Assembly (NCBI GenBank): GCA_034440635.1
Contig: JAOTON010002130.1
Location: 186,001-250,000, forward strand
Direction of reading: 5' to 3'
Source: Lepas anatifera
Taxonomy: Eukaryota > Arthropoda > Thecostraca > Lepadidae
DNA length: 64,000 bases
Below, piece after piece: positions 11,287-23,406 of the stretch. The translations under genes were made by a program, and so were the position numbers. Every line of letters begins with the position of its first letter. Position 1 is the stretch's first letter. The notes beneath the pieces are model-generated. The model worked only from the letters and a program-made list of their open reading frames with translations. It made no database searches and was not told where the DNA came from.

Positions 11287-12575
11287 ACGCACCTTGACAT
11301 CAAAACTGCGCCCTGGAAAGCAAAAGGTGCCCCCCCTTGGGTAAAGGCGCCCCTCTGGATAGCATAGGCGCCCTTGAAAGCGTAGGCGCCTCCTGGACAG
11401 CTGAGGCGCCTCCGAAGAAGAGAAACGGCGCCCCTAGATATCACATGCGCCCCCTGGTTAGCACAGGCACCCCTTGACAGCAAAAGGCGCCCCCGCAGAG
11501 AAAAGGCGCCCCCTGGACAACATAGGCGCCCTTTGATAAGAAAGGCACCCCCTGGAGAGATAAGAGAGAAACCCCCCCCCCTCCCGAGAACAACGGCGGC
11601 AGGGACGGCGGATTCCGCAGGACAGGGTGTGCAGTTGCACACCTTGAAAAAATGATGGTGTACAATAGTATATTTTTGCACACCTGGTATTGACCTCGTA
11701 CGGGGAGTCCCTCACGGATTTGGGTGGCACCCCCAGATTTTGCCGGCGCCCCCGGCCGGTTTAAGAGAAAATCAGACACATCGCCTGTCTGAAGGGGTAG
11801 TACCCTCTGTGTAAAATAAAATACACTTTCAAATATGAATGGCGCCCCCTGACATCAAAGCTGCACTCTGGACAGCAAAAGGTGCCCACCCCCTTGAGTA
11901 AAAGCGCCCCTCTGGATAGCAAAGGCGACCTCTAGACAGCAGAGGCGCCCCTGGACAGAAAAAGGCACCCCCAATTGAGGAGTAACGACGCCCCTGAATA
12001 GCATAGGCGCCCTCTGGTTAGCACAGGCACTCCTGTACACTAAGAGGCGCCCCCTCCCCCCATAGAGCAAAGGCACCCCTCTGGATATAATAAGCTCCCT
12101 TTAATAGCAATCGCGCTCCCTGGACAGCAGGGGCGCCCTCTGGATAGGATAGGCGCCCCCAAAACAGCAAATAAGCCCTTTGATACCAAAAGCGCCCCAT
12201 GGACAGAACACACCCTCTGGATAGCATAGGCACCCCTGGACGGCAGAGACGCCCCTAAAGAAGAGCAACGGCACCTCGGGATAGCATATGCGCCCCTGGT
12301 TAGCACAGGCACCCCTGGACAGCAAAAGGCGGCCCCCGCCCCTGAGTAAACGATCCGGGTCTCTGGATAGCATAGGTGCCCCTGGATAGCGCAGGCGCCT
12401 CCTGGACAGCAGAGACGCCTCCGAAGAAGATCAACGGCGCCCCTTGATATCATATGCACCCCCTGGTTAGCACAGGCATCCCTGGATAGCAAAAGGCGCC
12501 CCCCCGAGAGCAAAGGCGCTCCCTCTGGAAAGAATAAGCACCCATGGATAGGAAGGCGCCCCCTGGAAAGGACAG
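11287..12575. repeat. GGCGCCCC(T)GGATAGCA minisatellite in two blocks
   Basis: Units of about 24-30 bp built around AGGCGCCCCCTGGACAGCA fill 11287-11580 and 11838-12575. The second block follows another copy of the element's left terminus (GGGACGGCGGATTCC near 11602), so the left end plus minisatellite is tandemly duplicated. A few units also sit just inside the right end (19618-19680). Long minus-strand frames here encode repetitive Gly/Arg/Ala peptides and are repeat translation. Confidence 0.85.
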
Positions 12576-13029
12576 CAGAACATTTTTTAAGGAAAACTCA
12601 GTGGAGGGGGGGCGGTGGAGATTTTCTTGTGCTGGCCATTATAATGTCTTCGGGGGATCAAACCCCCATTTGGAGGGGGCGTTAATAAAATTTAGACGTG
12701 CTAGTGTTAAAAATGTCTCCTAATTTTTGTTATTCCATATTCTAAAGATTAGAGATGCTGCCCAGGACTGCGGGTTTTTTTCAACGGAAAAAGGCCAAAC
12801 CGGGTTTGCAAAAAGGCCAAAAGGTTCAAATTGTATTTGCACAAAAAAATCTTGTTTTTTATAAATTTCGACGGCTGTTGGAGTCTGAGTCTCATTAAAG
12901 TCCTCAAGGGACTTGTCACGGAGACCCCGACCCCACCACCCGAACGAGTAACGCCCACAATGAAGGGTTGATTTAGAAGCCAAAGTTTAACCTCCCACAA
13001 AGCACAGGGATGGCCGCCTCGCTCAGGTC

Positions 13030-13195
13030 ACCCTCTCATCAGTCAGTTAACAGCCGACCTACGTCGGGCAAACGATTGAGCGCCGGAGCGTCTCAGGGGA
13101 ACCGATCTCAAGCCTGGACATGCACTGCCACTGCATGCTTCTCAGCAGCGGGCCGGAGCCCGACGCTCTACCAACCGAGCAACCGGGTCGGCCAA
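13030..13195 (-). repeat. Probable tRNA-derived SINE fragment
   Basis: Read on the minus strand from 13193, the sequence begins like a tRNA 5' half (GTTGCTCGGTTGGTAGAGC, an A-box-like block at 13161-13190). A GGTTCCCC block further on could be a degraded B box. A full cloverleaf cannot be drawn, so I do not call a tRNA gene. Confidence 0.4.
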
Positions 13196-13549
13196 ATGGC
13201 CAAATAAATACCACAAAAGCCATATGTGAGGCTAAAACGAACCCTACCGGGTGTCATAAACCCACAGAAAAAGGACAGAGCACTCTTGTATCACTGCAGT
13301 GAACAGTGCACTGTATAAAACTAAATGTTGATCATTTGATATTGACTTGACGATATATTTTTAGCACACTGCCCATCTCATAAGAAGGCAGGAGCCCCTT
13401 CCAATCCCGTGTGGCGACCCAATTATTTTATCCACATAACTAAACAATTTGTTAGCATCATCAATTATCTTGGCCGCACCACTCCCCGCTAACATTTGAT
13501 ATCTTCCTGCTTTTTCTGTGAATTGTTTGCTCTTGAACAGTGACGGATC

Positions 13550-13827
13550 CATAGGCAGATCCAGGATTGCCAATCGGAGGGGAGCACCTTCCCGGGGGGC
13601 GCCATCCGGAGCAGGGGGCGCCACTTTTGACCGGAAAAACCTACCAGGTGGGCGTAAAATCCTATCGGCGAGCACCGATTTTCGCATCCTGGGGGAGAGT
13701 GGGAAGCGCCACTTCAGGCGAGTGCCATCGACCTTTCAGGGGGGCTCCGTGACCATTTCAGGGGGCGCCGAGGATCGATCGGGGGGCTGCATCTGCCCCT
13801 CCCCTTTGCCCCCTGGATCCGCGTATG
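13550..13827 (+). mobile_element. hAT-type MITE, CATAGGC family, copy 1
   Basis: The 278-bp copy starts CATAGGCAGATCCAGG and ends CCTGGATCCGCGTATG. Flanks GACGGATC (13542-13549) and GGCGGATC (13828-13835) match at 7 of 8 positions, as expected for an 8-bp target duplication. The interior has GGCGCCC blocks shared with copies at 20072, 23407 and 57.9 kb. It is nested in the 8.66-kb hAT-like element. It is non-coding; open frames through it are coincidental. Confidence 0.85.
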
Positions 13828-14904
13828 GGCGGATCTAGAATTTTAGTAAGGTGGGGGGGAAACGCGGAGCCTCAAAGTGGGCACTTTACCATCAACTTTT
13901 CACCCAAAGGGCGCCTATGGTATTCGGTTTTCGGTTGCCGTCATTTTGGTGGATCGTATTTTTAACAACGTCCTATCCCACCCTCTCCCAGCCATAACAG
14001 TTTGTACCAGCCAAGCAAGATGCCTATTTGGCGTGATATTTGAAACAATGAATTGCTAAACAGTTCAGTCCACACTTTTTCGGCACCTCTTGAAAAATCT
14101 GTAACTGCCACTAGGTCATGGAGAAATTCAAGACACTTGGGAAGATGCAACAGCTGAACATAAAGGTATATATCTGAGGATTTTTCTATTAGTGAAGAGG
14201 GGTTAAGTTTATTTTAATATCAAATATGATAAGCATCATTTTGCCTTTCCACGTGGCCAAGATTCGTAAGATAATGGTGAGAGGACATTAAAATAATCGC
14301 AGCGAGTGTGAACCTGGCCTGTGCGCTGTCTAAGAAAATTATCTCAGCGGAAAAGCTTTTAAGTTGTAGGAAACACAAACCGGACTTTAACCCACATTAT
14401 TAATTGTTCCTAAAAAATAATGTTTGAACCAGATGGCAGACTCAAGGAGATATAAGGGAAGTTGAAACGTTAAGATAAACACAGAATGAAGTATGTGGGC
14501 ATTTTCCATCGACCTTTATCTATATTCTTCAATTCATCAGCATGGGAGAATTGCTATTGTGCCTGAAATTTCGGAGGTGTTAAGATAATTTCGGTAGCCA
14601 TGTGATTGAATGCTGAAATAGATCATGCCATAGGCATGTGTGATTTGTGACATAAATAGGCCCTACTAGAATAAAAAGAAAACAGTTTCAACGTGTCCAA
14701 GTACTCTCTTGTTAAATTGATAACTTTTTTTCGTTTATTGGCTGTAAGTTGCGCGTTTAATGATCATGTGCAGTGTTCAGATCGAAGTGAAAAGACCATT
14801 CAGATTGATAAAACGAGTATATTTTGTCACTGACCATCCACTTATACCATCAACCATCACCTTCAGGTCAAGTTCAGGACTCATTTAAGAGAAGAGGTGA
14901 GCGT

Positions 14905-16295
14905 GCACTGTGCATGCCCAAATCGAGACACAGCCGCCCTCCCGATGGACAGACCGCGCAGAAATACGTCCTCGTCGCGTTTGATTTCGCGCACGCGTAC
15001 GACGTAGTGGACCACCACCTGCTACGCGTTTGCCTGCTGTAGATGGGGCTGTCAAATTGCACGGTGGCCTGGATTTGGCAGTGGCTCCGGGACCGAAGAG
15101 TCCAGGTGGAACTAAATGGTGTGCTTTCCAGTGAGCGCATTTTCCGAACTGGCCTGCCGTAAGGAAGTGTCTTATCGCCAGTTTTATTTTGTATGGGCGG
15201 CTCGGCTGGTAGACGCACTCTGCGCGGTTCCCGGATGCTCCCCTACATGTACGCCGATGATACGGCAGCTCTCTGCACGGGCAACAACATCCAAGTCGCC
15301 AAGGACCGGGCGCAATAAAGCTGCTGCTGGCACCCTCATGAAGTGGACCCGACAGCACAAAATGGTGGTATCAGGAGCCAAGATCCAAGTACTGGTGATG
15401 TCCCAGTGGGCCAGAGACGCCGATCCCTTCAATTTCAAGGTCGACGGGAAGTCTGTCACTGCTGGAGACACCCTACAGCTACTTGGCGTCACCATCGATC
15501 GGCTCCTCCATTTCGGTCCACACTGTAAGAGACTGTGGGAGAAGGTCCACCCCCGCATCTCCCACCTACGTCAACTGTCCGGCTGCAACTGGGGGCTGCA
15601 CGAACAGCACCTCCGAACCGTCGCTACTGGCTACGTGAGAGGAGCGATGGAGTAAGCGGCCGCAGCGTGGCTCCACGCCACACCGCCATTTCATGTCGAG
15701 CTGCTGGAACGCAAAATGAGAGCGTCGGCGCGTATCATCACAGGATGCACCCACTCCACTCCCAGCCGAGTTAAGACTCCCCGCGTAGCGGCCAGAAGGA
15801 GGGTACTCGCGACCCGACTGCTGGTGAAATTCCATACCCTGCCGCCTGAAGACCCTCTGTGAAGACGTGCGGAGGCGACAGCGCCCTCTCGACTCTCCTC
15901 CGTGACCGGGTGGCGGCAGGTGGGCAAAGACATGTGGGATCAAGCAGGCATCTCCCTCCCCATCGAGTCTTTCCTTCCTCGACGTCTTCCACTGTGGGTA
16001 TCAGGAGAGTGAGTCACATTTCAACTAGACGTGGGCCCACTGACATCAGGAGCGCCATCTGTCCGGAAGAAGCGAGTAGCTCTCCCCCACCTCGCTTCCC
16101 TGACTCAATGTGCCACATGGGTGTGGACCGACGGGTCAGTGCACGGAGGGGTCACGAGCGGGGGAGCTGGGTCTTCATCGAGTCACCAGACAGAGCCCAG
16201 CATGAGCTCAGGCGACCAGCAGGCTCGCTCTGCTCGAGTTTTCAGGCTGAGATGGTAGCCATCCAAACTGCCTGTGTCTTCCTACTGGACTAATC
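14905..16295 (+). pseudogene. Dead LINE: reverse transcriptase and RNase H remnant
   Basis: Fragments in several frames read as one non-LTR retrotransposon. An RT block AFDFAHAYDVVDHHL lies near 14965-15020. The catalytic YADD box (YMYADDTAALCTGN) is near 15242-15285. A thumb/connection region with LMKWTRQHKMVVSGAK follows (15338-15650), then RIITGCTHSTP near 15730-15770. Finally an RNase H-like WTDGSVHGG is near 16115-16150 and SFQAEMVAIQTA after 16230. There are frameshifts near 15313, 15655 and 16200, and an internal stop near 15163. RNase H next to RT is known in the I/Ingi/Vingi-type LINE clades; clade assignment here is tentative. It sits inside the 8.66-kb hAT-like element. Confidence 0.8.
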
Positions 16296-16885
16296 AGTGC
16301 ACACAGAAGATCCAGTCATCTTCAGCATGGCCTGCCAAGGTGACGACGCATTATAGAAATAAAATGGCTTCAATGTCTGCAGATAAGACAGCTAATCGGT
16401 AAAAAACGCAAACTTCCTCACCATCAGCTTAGACACCTGGTCCAAACAGCAAAAAAATGGAGTACAGCTCTGAAGTAAAAATAGATCCTTCGTAAGGCAA
16501 ACTAGAAAACTTCTCAACATCGTCACCAACAAATGCACGCCCTGTGCCATTGTCACTTTCTTTTGCAACCGTCTATATAGAAACAGACATGGTTTTGGAA
16601 CGGCTCCGCTAGCAAGTTCATAAATTACTGGCGCGTCGGTTCAGGAGGCAAATTTTTGCTTTGTTGGCGTAGGTTGTGTTCGTGTTAACTGTCGAGATGA
16701 GCTATGGTTCAATAACAGCTGCTTCATGTGGTTCGACGAGATTGCTGTCGATACCAGCCTGTGCCAGCCAGGCACAGACTCTCACTCCCTGGTGACGGGT
16801 TGCAAAACGCGAGCCACTGTCTATCTGACTGAGGTAGGCGTCGCCAAAAAAATGTTTGGTATGTGGGGCGTGTTGGTGGCTTATT

Positions 16886-17341
16886 TTAAAGGGAACGTGG
16901 CACGTGGTAAAATCCTGGAATTTTGTGTAATTAGGCGTACTTTTAGCCCAAAATAATGAAACCACTCATGATTTCTCTGAAAAATATACAACAAGCTCAA
17001 TGCTTTTATTTTTAAAATACTCCTCTAGAAAAAATGAATAAATATCTGCCTCTGGATGATGTCATGATCTGGCAACCACCACCATACTCGAAACACTTCA
17101 AGGGCTTCGATTGGCTGATGCTCATCGTGATGTCAGCATATGTCGTCACACCAGCAGCTCACAACAATGGCCGCCTGGCGAGAGGTACATGAGAGGTACA
17201 TTTCGGGTAGGTTTTAGTTTTTTCTACGGAAAAATCGAGTTCCAAGACAAATGATATATAGAGCACCTGGTTTTCCGATTTGCTTTACAACTTGGCTATC
17301 TCAGTTAAAATCACGTTCTAAAGGTGCCACATTCCTTTCAA
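16886..17341. mobile_element. 456-bp TIR element with ~9-bp TSD
   Basis: The left end is TTAAAGGGAACGTGGCAC and the right end, reverse-complemented, is TTGAAAGGAATGTGGCAC. The flanks TGGCTTATT (16877-16885) and TGGCTTAAT (17342-17350) match at 8 of 9 positions. A truncated relative starts at 58669. A 9-bp duplication would fit Mutator-like elements (8-9 bp for Merlin), but no transposase is present, so the superfamily is open. Confidence 0.7.
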
Positions 17342-17639
17342 TGGCTTAATGCAAAGCGAGTATCTTACCGCGCATTTGATAGCGGTATTTCATTAATTTC
17401 CACTAGCATTCTTATTATGGGTGAAGCTTGGAACGCTCCTGTTACTATTCTGATAGCGAGATGACGGACATATCGATAATCTTTTTCGCGGACTAAGGAG
17501 TGGCCTCATACGCAACCCCGGTCTGCGACCTGGGATAACCCCCACCGGCGCAGGAGAGCCGCATGACAATGTGCTGAAATCAACCATATTTCATTCTCAA
17601 TGTATCTCTTCATAAGCCTGTAGGTCAGTGCCATCATTC

Positions 17640-17743
17640 TTTTCTTTGAAATAAATAGTGAATATCCCGCAGTCAACCCCGGATTCGACCCGCGCACCCC
17701 TCATCACGAGACAGGACCTCTAACCACTAGGCCACTGCGCCAC
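17640..17743 (-). repeat. tRNA-derived SINE head
   Basis: On the minus strand from 17743 the sequence contains an A-box-like TGGCCTAGTGGTTAGAGG and a B-box-like GGGTCGAATCC at tRNA-like spacing. Flanking sequence continues without a clean acceptor stem, so a SINE is more likely than a functional tRNA gene. Confidence 0.55.
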
Positions 17744-19617
17744 ACTGTACCGACTCCCACTAACCCTACACCTGTGACCCGTCAGGAGGTCACTGGCCGG
17801 TATCACGCAATCAAAACGATGCAGTGATCGTGGCGCCGGGTGTTGTGTTCGTACAGAAAAGGCATGGTATAAAGCTGCTTTTAGAAGACGAACCAAACAT
17901 TAGATTCGCCTAGAATCACTTGTATCGGCGGCCCAGGACCCTAAGCTAGCTTTATGCCAAATTGCATCCACTTCCATTCATTTTGAGGACCTGAAACCAT
18001 GGTGAGAAGCAAACATGTTCCGAGAAATTTAGCTCCTTGAAATACCCTTTCGGACGAAATACTCGAAAGCCGTTGGAGATAAGTGGGTAGTGTAAATGAA
18101 TTGAATGACTGCAATTAATTTTCCTATTCAGCCATGTCAATTCTGAGCTTGTGAATGACATGTGCTCTGAACCGAAAAGCTGCAAATAAAAGGTTTTCTA
18201 CTAAAATTATATTTATACATATAAGACAATGACTTTTATTATCACGATATCCATCTCCGAATATTATCAGGCGGAAGCAATGTTCTTTCATTATTTGAAA
18301 TGAAAAGTCAAATCGGCGCATTAGATCGCGAGAGATTAAGATTTAAATGAAATGAGCAAAAATGTAGTCCTCCGGCAAAATGGCAAAAACTAGGTCAGAA
18401 TTTTACGTTTTCCACTGGAAACTATGCCTAAGCACAAGAAAATTGCCGTAGCTGCCTCCACGTGGCTGTCTTTAAACTAACTGAAGCGTGCCTTCTGACA
18501 TTTCGAGCTTACAAGTCGGCTGTCAAATTTCAATATCTTTTTGCTTGTACTAGAAATACTGCGTTTTGGCGTAATAAATATTGTCGGACCAGTTCGAACT
18601 TTTTTTCTTAGGTGGCCTTGTTGCTTATTCAAAAGGAGGCAAATTTCAAGTTCGTCGCTTAAGAAATAAAAATGATAAAAATGCAAAATTGAAAACATTT
18701 GTTCCAAAATTTCTCAAAACTATTTTGAATTTAAATTTGGGGGCCTTAGTTTGGGCGTCTAGTGTAAAAGGGCAATCACCCTACACAATTGCAGAGCCCT
18801 GGCATCAACTCAGAACCGCCAAACGGCCAGAATAGAGCCTCTTGAGAAATCTCAATCCGCTTCGCTCCATGGATTTCGTCATGCGGCTCTGACACAGCCG
18901 TACTCGATCTTCGGACGAATAAGTGATCTATACAGCATAAGAAGCTTATAACGTAGCGTATAACAATGAGCGTATAACGTGCGCATAACGTATATATAGG
19001 CGATAAGCGTATAACGTGTATAGCATGAGAAACATTTCTCTATCTGCACGGTATCTCATCCTCGTCAACACCTTCAGTATTTTCAGCGTATCGAAACATT
19101 TTGTTTGCGGAAATCCTTCAGGTGTGGCACATATGAAAGCTTATCGAGTGTGAGCCTGATAAATCTGGTTTCTGCTACAACGTCGCTCGGATTTCCGCGA
19201 ATTTACAAAATCGGGTATTCAGTCTCAATGTCTATTATAAAAGTGCATGCACTATGTCTTTGAACTTGAAAATTTCAGTCCATTGCGTGTGATCCATTGC
19301 TGCAATATGTCAAGGCCAAGCTGCAGCCGCCTCTGCGCAGCTGCTGTAGCAGACACTGTCACACATATTGTGAAGTCTTCAACGAAAAACACGTGACGTA
19401 TGTTTGCGGAAAGTGTCTGCAATATCATTGGTCATAACTGCAAACAAGGCTATGAATATCGCAGAATCCTGGGCTATGCTACTCTGTTGCTGATGCCAAT
19501 CCGATACGACTGAGTTTACGCGAAATCTAAAATAACTATTTTTCGGAATATTAGAAAAAAAACACCCCAAGTGGCCTCGCACGCCGAGTCCAAAGAGTTT
19601 CTGCAGAACGCCATTGG
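17744..19617. other. Interior of large element; no gene seen; CGTATAACG cluster
   Basis: AT-rich sequence with no recognised coding domain. Between about 18946 and 19025 the motif CGTATAACG (or close variants) recurs around six times at irregular spacing. No transposase signature was found. Confidence 0.35.
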
Positions 19618-20071
19618 ATAGCAAAGGCGCCCCCCCAAGAGATGATGGCGCCCCCTGGGGAGGAAGGCGCCCCCTCCAGAAAATCTTGCACCACTTCTCG
19701 AAAATGGAATCCGCCGTCTCTGGTGATGGTAAAGATTTCCCTTACAGTGCAGAGATAAAGGAGAGTTGAATGGAGAGGGTATAACTTTCTTTTTTATTAG
19801 ACAAAACTAAACAAAACAAAATTGTATCAACACTTCAGAAAAAAATCATTAACAAAATTCATCAACAGAACAGTTAACCCTTAAACAAAACTTTAAACAT
19901 ATGTGAAGGAAGAGTGAAAGAAAACTTGAATGGTGTACCAGAAATGTTGACAAATTCAAGATTGAAGTGTTTTATTGGTTACAGATCCTTTTGTATCCAG
20001 TCAAAGTGCCATCGAAACCGTGATTGCTGTATCCTGATTCTCAGGTCTATCTGAATCGCCTCTAGCCCATG

Positions 20072-20339
20072 CATAGGCGGATCCAGGGGGGGCAAGGGGG
20101 GCACGTGCCCCCCCGATCGACCCTCGGCGCCCCCTGAAAGGTCGATGGCGCCCCCCTGAAATGTCGCTTCCCACCCCCCCCAGGATGCGAAAGTCTGCGC
20201 CCACCGATAGGATTTGGCGCCCACCTGATAGTTTTTGCCGGTCATAAGTGGCGCCCCCTGGTCCAGATGGCGCCCCCCCGGTCCGGATGGCGCCCCCCGG
20301 GAAGGTGCCCCCCCATCGGCAATCCTGGATCCGCCTATG
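20072..20339 (-). mobile_element. hAT-type MITE, CATAGGC family, copy 2
   Basis: The 268-bp copy is in reverse orientation relative to copy 1: the left end is CATAGGCGGATCCAGG and the right end CCTGGATCCGCCTATG. It is flanked by a perfect 8-bp duplication, AGCCCATG, at 20064-20071 and 20340-20347. The GGCGCCCC-rich interior matches copies 1 and 3. This is the cleanest TSD of the family. Confidence 0.9.
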
Positions 20340-20363
20340 AGCCCATGGAAACTGAGCTTTTAA

Positions 20364-21387
20364 CCCTCGCCCCACGGGGGCCATCGATGGCCCCCCTAAG
20401 GTTTTTCCGGGATAGCAGAAAAACGACGAGGCGCAGCACCGCGGTTGAGGGCTCTACCTCTCACTGCATCATTTTCCCATCATCCCTGAAATTTTTTACC
20501 CCGGGTCACTCAAGGTCAGGTCACCAGACGAGGTCAACCAAGGTCACCTCACTTCAACTTTAGAGCTCTGTAAGAGCTACATTTCAAAGTCGATCAATTT
20601 GAAACTTCCTACACTTCATGACCCCTCCAGGGTCTACAAGGTGTATATCCGGGATTTTTCGATTTCGTGCCCTGAGGTCAGGTCACGAGGCGACCTCTCC
20701 CGTTGGAAAAGCATGGGGAAAACCTGTTTCATGATATAAAAGTCACAAAAATGATTACAAATACTCAGACTGCTCAGAACAGCGTTTTTGGACACCCTTT
20801 CACGGATCCCAGGGGTCATATTTACCCTTTGACTTTTCCAAGGTCATCCAAGGTCACCAGAGGTCAAAAACAGTATTTTGACAATAACTTTTGACCTAAT
20901 TAAGCTAGAGCGGTGAAATAAACACCATCGTGTTTGTCTTGTCACTGGCTTTCATTTGATATAAGGCAAGGTCACTTCGTGACCTTTCATGACCTCAGGT
21001 CATATTAGGTCACGAGATGACCTCTGGAGGTCAAACCACTGGCGGGAGGTCTTCACGTTTCACATAGCGGAAAAAGTACTGACAATTTCCTATCAAATGA
21101 ACTTTACCAGGCCTCAATAGCTCTAATGACATAAGAGTTCTGACTAGTTTGCTTAATCATTGCATCTTTGAGTGAAAATAGCCGATCTTGACCTAATTTG
21201 ACCTCTGGAGGTCAAACCATTGACCCGAGCACTAAAACATGCGAATTAATTTCTTACTGAATTTACGCGAGCTTTCTATTGCACTTTGCAGATTTGCGCT
21301 AACGCCCATATTTTCTGAGTTAGAGGGGGGGCCATCGATGGCCCCCGGTGGGGCGAAGGTGGCGCCGGACCCCCGGTGGGGTGCGGG
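20364..21387. mobile_element. TTAA-target (piggyBac-like) MITE, CCCTCGCCCC subfamily
   Basis: TTAA at 20360-20363 and 21388-21391 flanks termini CCCTCGCCCCACGGGGG and, reverse-complemented, CCCGCACCCCACCGGGGG. Just inside both ends lies GGGGGCCATCGATGGCCCCC. The body is rich in AGGTCA/TGACCT half-sites. TTAA duplication is the hallmark of piggyBac; no transposase is encoded, so the element is non-autonomous. Confidence 0.8.
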
Positions 21388-21391
21388 TTAA

Positions 21392-22485
21392 GTTACAAAT
21401 TAGTTAAGAAATAGGATAAAAAAACAGTTAGGTAGGACTAGGTACTAAATTTGATATGTTTATAATAAGCTGCAAAAGTTGGCAGAATAGCATGACTCCT
21501 GACAGAAAATTTGAATATTTTGTCTGTGGGTACTGAACCAGAACTGGTATCCCACTTGGACATAGTGGGATTCAATCTAAGTGCAATTCCTCAAGCTGAT
21601 TAGTCTTGCCAAGTTGGGATTGTGTGTGTGCACATTTTTAGCTGCATTGCAAGAGAGATGCATGTAGTTTTGTCTAGATGCATATAGTTGCATGCAGGTG
21701 TAGTTCACTTGAAGATTTTCTTGGACCGAAACATTGAGTTTTACCCTTTCCTGATTTTTTTAGCTAATTGTTATCCTTATCCGCACTGTGCTTAGCCTTT
21801 TTGTTTTCTTCATTGTAGCTTTGGTCTAGACATGGAGTTTTAGTTCACACACACACACTCACACACACACAGTTTTAGTCTATGCACAGACCATGCCACG
21901 TCTCATCTGTGCTTTTGCACCGATTTTCCGTGGCAAAAGTATAGCACTGTCTGCACAGCACTGTCGTGGCAAAAGCACTGTCCCTTCGCGTTCTATTTTT
22001 TTGCTCATTCTAGCAGTGTCTCTGGCAGTGTACTGGGTGGGTTTTAGCTTTTGATCCTGGTCTGGGGTTTTTCTTTTTCCTTTTAGAATTTCAAGTACTG
22101 ACTACACTGCACACTCTTTAATGAGTTGTTTTCATTTTTTAGTCACTGCAAACAAGTTTGCGCCATTGAAATGTATTGGGCAAGCTACACTACGCAAAAG
22201 GAGAAAACGAAAAACGTCCTTAAAAACGAAAAAAATGTTCTCATGAAAGATAAAATGTAGTTGAAAAGCAACCAAGTGAAAAACTATTTAGTTTGGTATT
22301 TGAGCCGTATTTCGTTTGTTCACTTGATGATTATTGTTTACGAGTGAGAGGAAGCTATTATAGTCCTTACTGGAGCAATTGGCGGCGTTGTGGGGTGGTT
22401 AATCAAATATTGAAGATATTTGGATAATTATTGTGTATGCTAGGAAGACCGCATTATGACATTTGGCAATACACTTGCGTGGAAT
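21392..22485. other. No gene seen; short CA microsatellite
   Basis: Sequence without recognised genes. A short (CA)n tract lies at about 21847-21870. Confidence 0.4.
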
Positions 22486-22786
22486 CAGTGGTGGATCCAG
22501 GACTTCATTTTGAAGTGGGGGGGGGGCTAGTGGACTCGACCACCACCCACCAACGCCTCAGATCAGTCTCCGCCTATGCACTCTCTGTATATGCCAGTCT
22601 AGCTAATAAAACCAATCTTGGAATGACGGAATGATGTAATGCGTTACAGACGAACACATATAGTCTGTCCAGCTGAAGTGCCCTAAAACTCAAATTATCA
22701 TCAGTCTCCGCCTATGCATTAGCTATAGGCACTTAAACATGGAGGGGGGCTTGAGGCCTTAGCCCTCTGCCTCGTATCCACCACTG
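22486..22786. mobile_element. hAT-type MITE with CAGTGGTGGATCC ends
   Basis: The left end CAGTGGTGGATCCAGG pairs with a right end ending TATCCACCACTG. Flanking octamers CGTGGAAT and CACGGAAG match at 5 of 8 positions, suggesting an old insertion. The interior contains a CTCCGCCTATGCA block twice. Confidence 0.6.
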
Positions 22787-22794
22787 CACGGAAG

Positions 22795-23398
22795 CTATCT
22801 ATGAGTGATCAGTAGATATTGCATTCAGATGGTATCTTTTGAATGCTGATGTTTGCAGTGTGAAAAAATCGCACGTGCCTGAACTTTTGCATTCTGGTTG
22901 ACGTAGGCGGGTCCAGGGAGGGTTGGTCCAGGGCCCCAGGTGGATGCAGGGAGTTTGTCCAATATCCTTCAGATTTTTGTCAAGTATATTTCTAATTTGA
23001 TGATGGGATGTTGGTTTAAGACTAAGTTTGCTTCCTTTTCTTGTCGAGTTTCTTGCCGCTTCGTGAAAAAGCGAAGTTATCGCCAGACTACATAGAACAA
23101 TTCCCGTGTCATCTTTATGAAAAACATATTGAAAGCTTTATTTGAGACATCTAAAAATCATGTTTTCCCCGCAAACGTGGAAATCCAAAAAAGTACCGTC
23201 GTGTTAAAAATTGCAGATTATCACTATATACGCAGTTTTTCGCAGACACGGTAAATTGAGGACAGGTATTGGTCATAAAATTTCCAGAGTTCATCCGTGC
23301 GTTTATTATAGTTAAGAAAGTAGTTCGGTCAGACATGCCTTTTTCATCCATTGGTATTTGACCAGAGACAATTTCAGAAATTCCCCCTTTCCCTGGTG
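22795..23398. other. No gene seen
   Basis: No domain-bearing frame, RNA gene or repeat was recognised between the two hAT MITEs. Confidence 0.35.
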
Positions 23399-23406
23399 AC
23401 GTTTTA

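Larger units (their letters stand above)
11063..19722. mobile_element. 8.66-kb hAT-like element with intact TIRs and 8-bp TSD
   Basis: The left terminus is CAGGGACGGCGGATTCCA and the right terminus, reverse-complemented, is CAGAGACGGCGGATTCCA. The flanks carry an exact 8-bp duplication, GTGATGGT, at 11055-11062 and 19723-19730. Both ends share a subterminal AAGTGGTGCAA motif and GGCGCCCC repeats. An 8-bp TSD with CA-starting TIRs is typical of the hAT superfamily. No hAT transposase was recognised inside. The interior holds minisatellites, a dead LINE (14.9-16.3 kb), a 278-bp MITE, a tRNA-like SINE and a second TIR element. It is therefore non-autonomous and has served as a landing pad for other elements. 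Confidence 0.8.

Noticed and set aside
11274..12513. Overlapping minus-strand frames of up to 157 codons
   Set aside because: They are translations of the GGCGCCCC minisatellite, with open frames in several phases at once.
13161..13193. tRNA gene from an A-box-like block
   Set aside because: No matching acceptor stem or clean B box at tRNA distance.
14874..15558. Minus-strand frames opposite the RT remnant
   Set aside because: Antisense shadows of the GC-rich LINE coding sequence; RT and RNase H motifs are on the plus strand.
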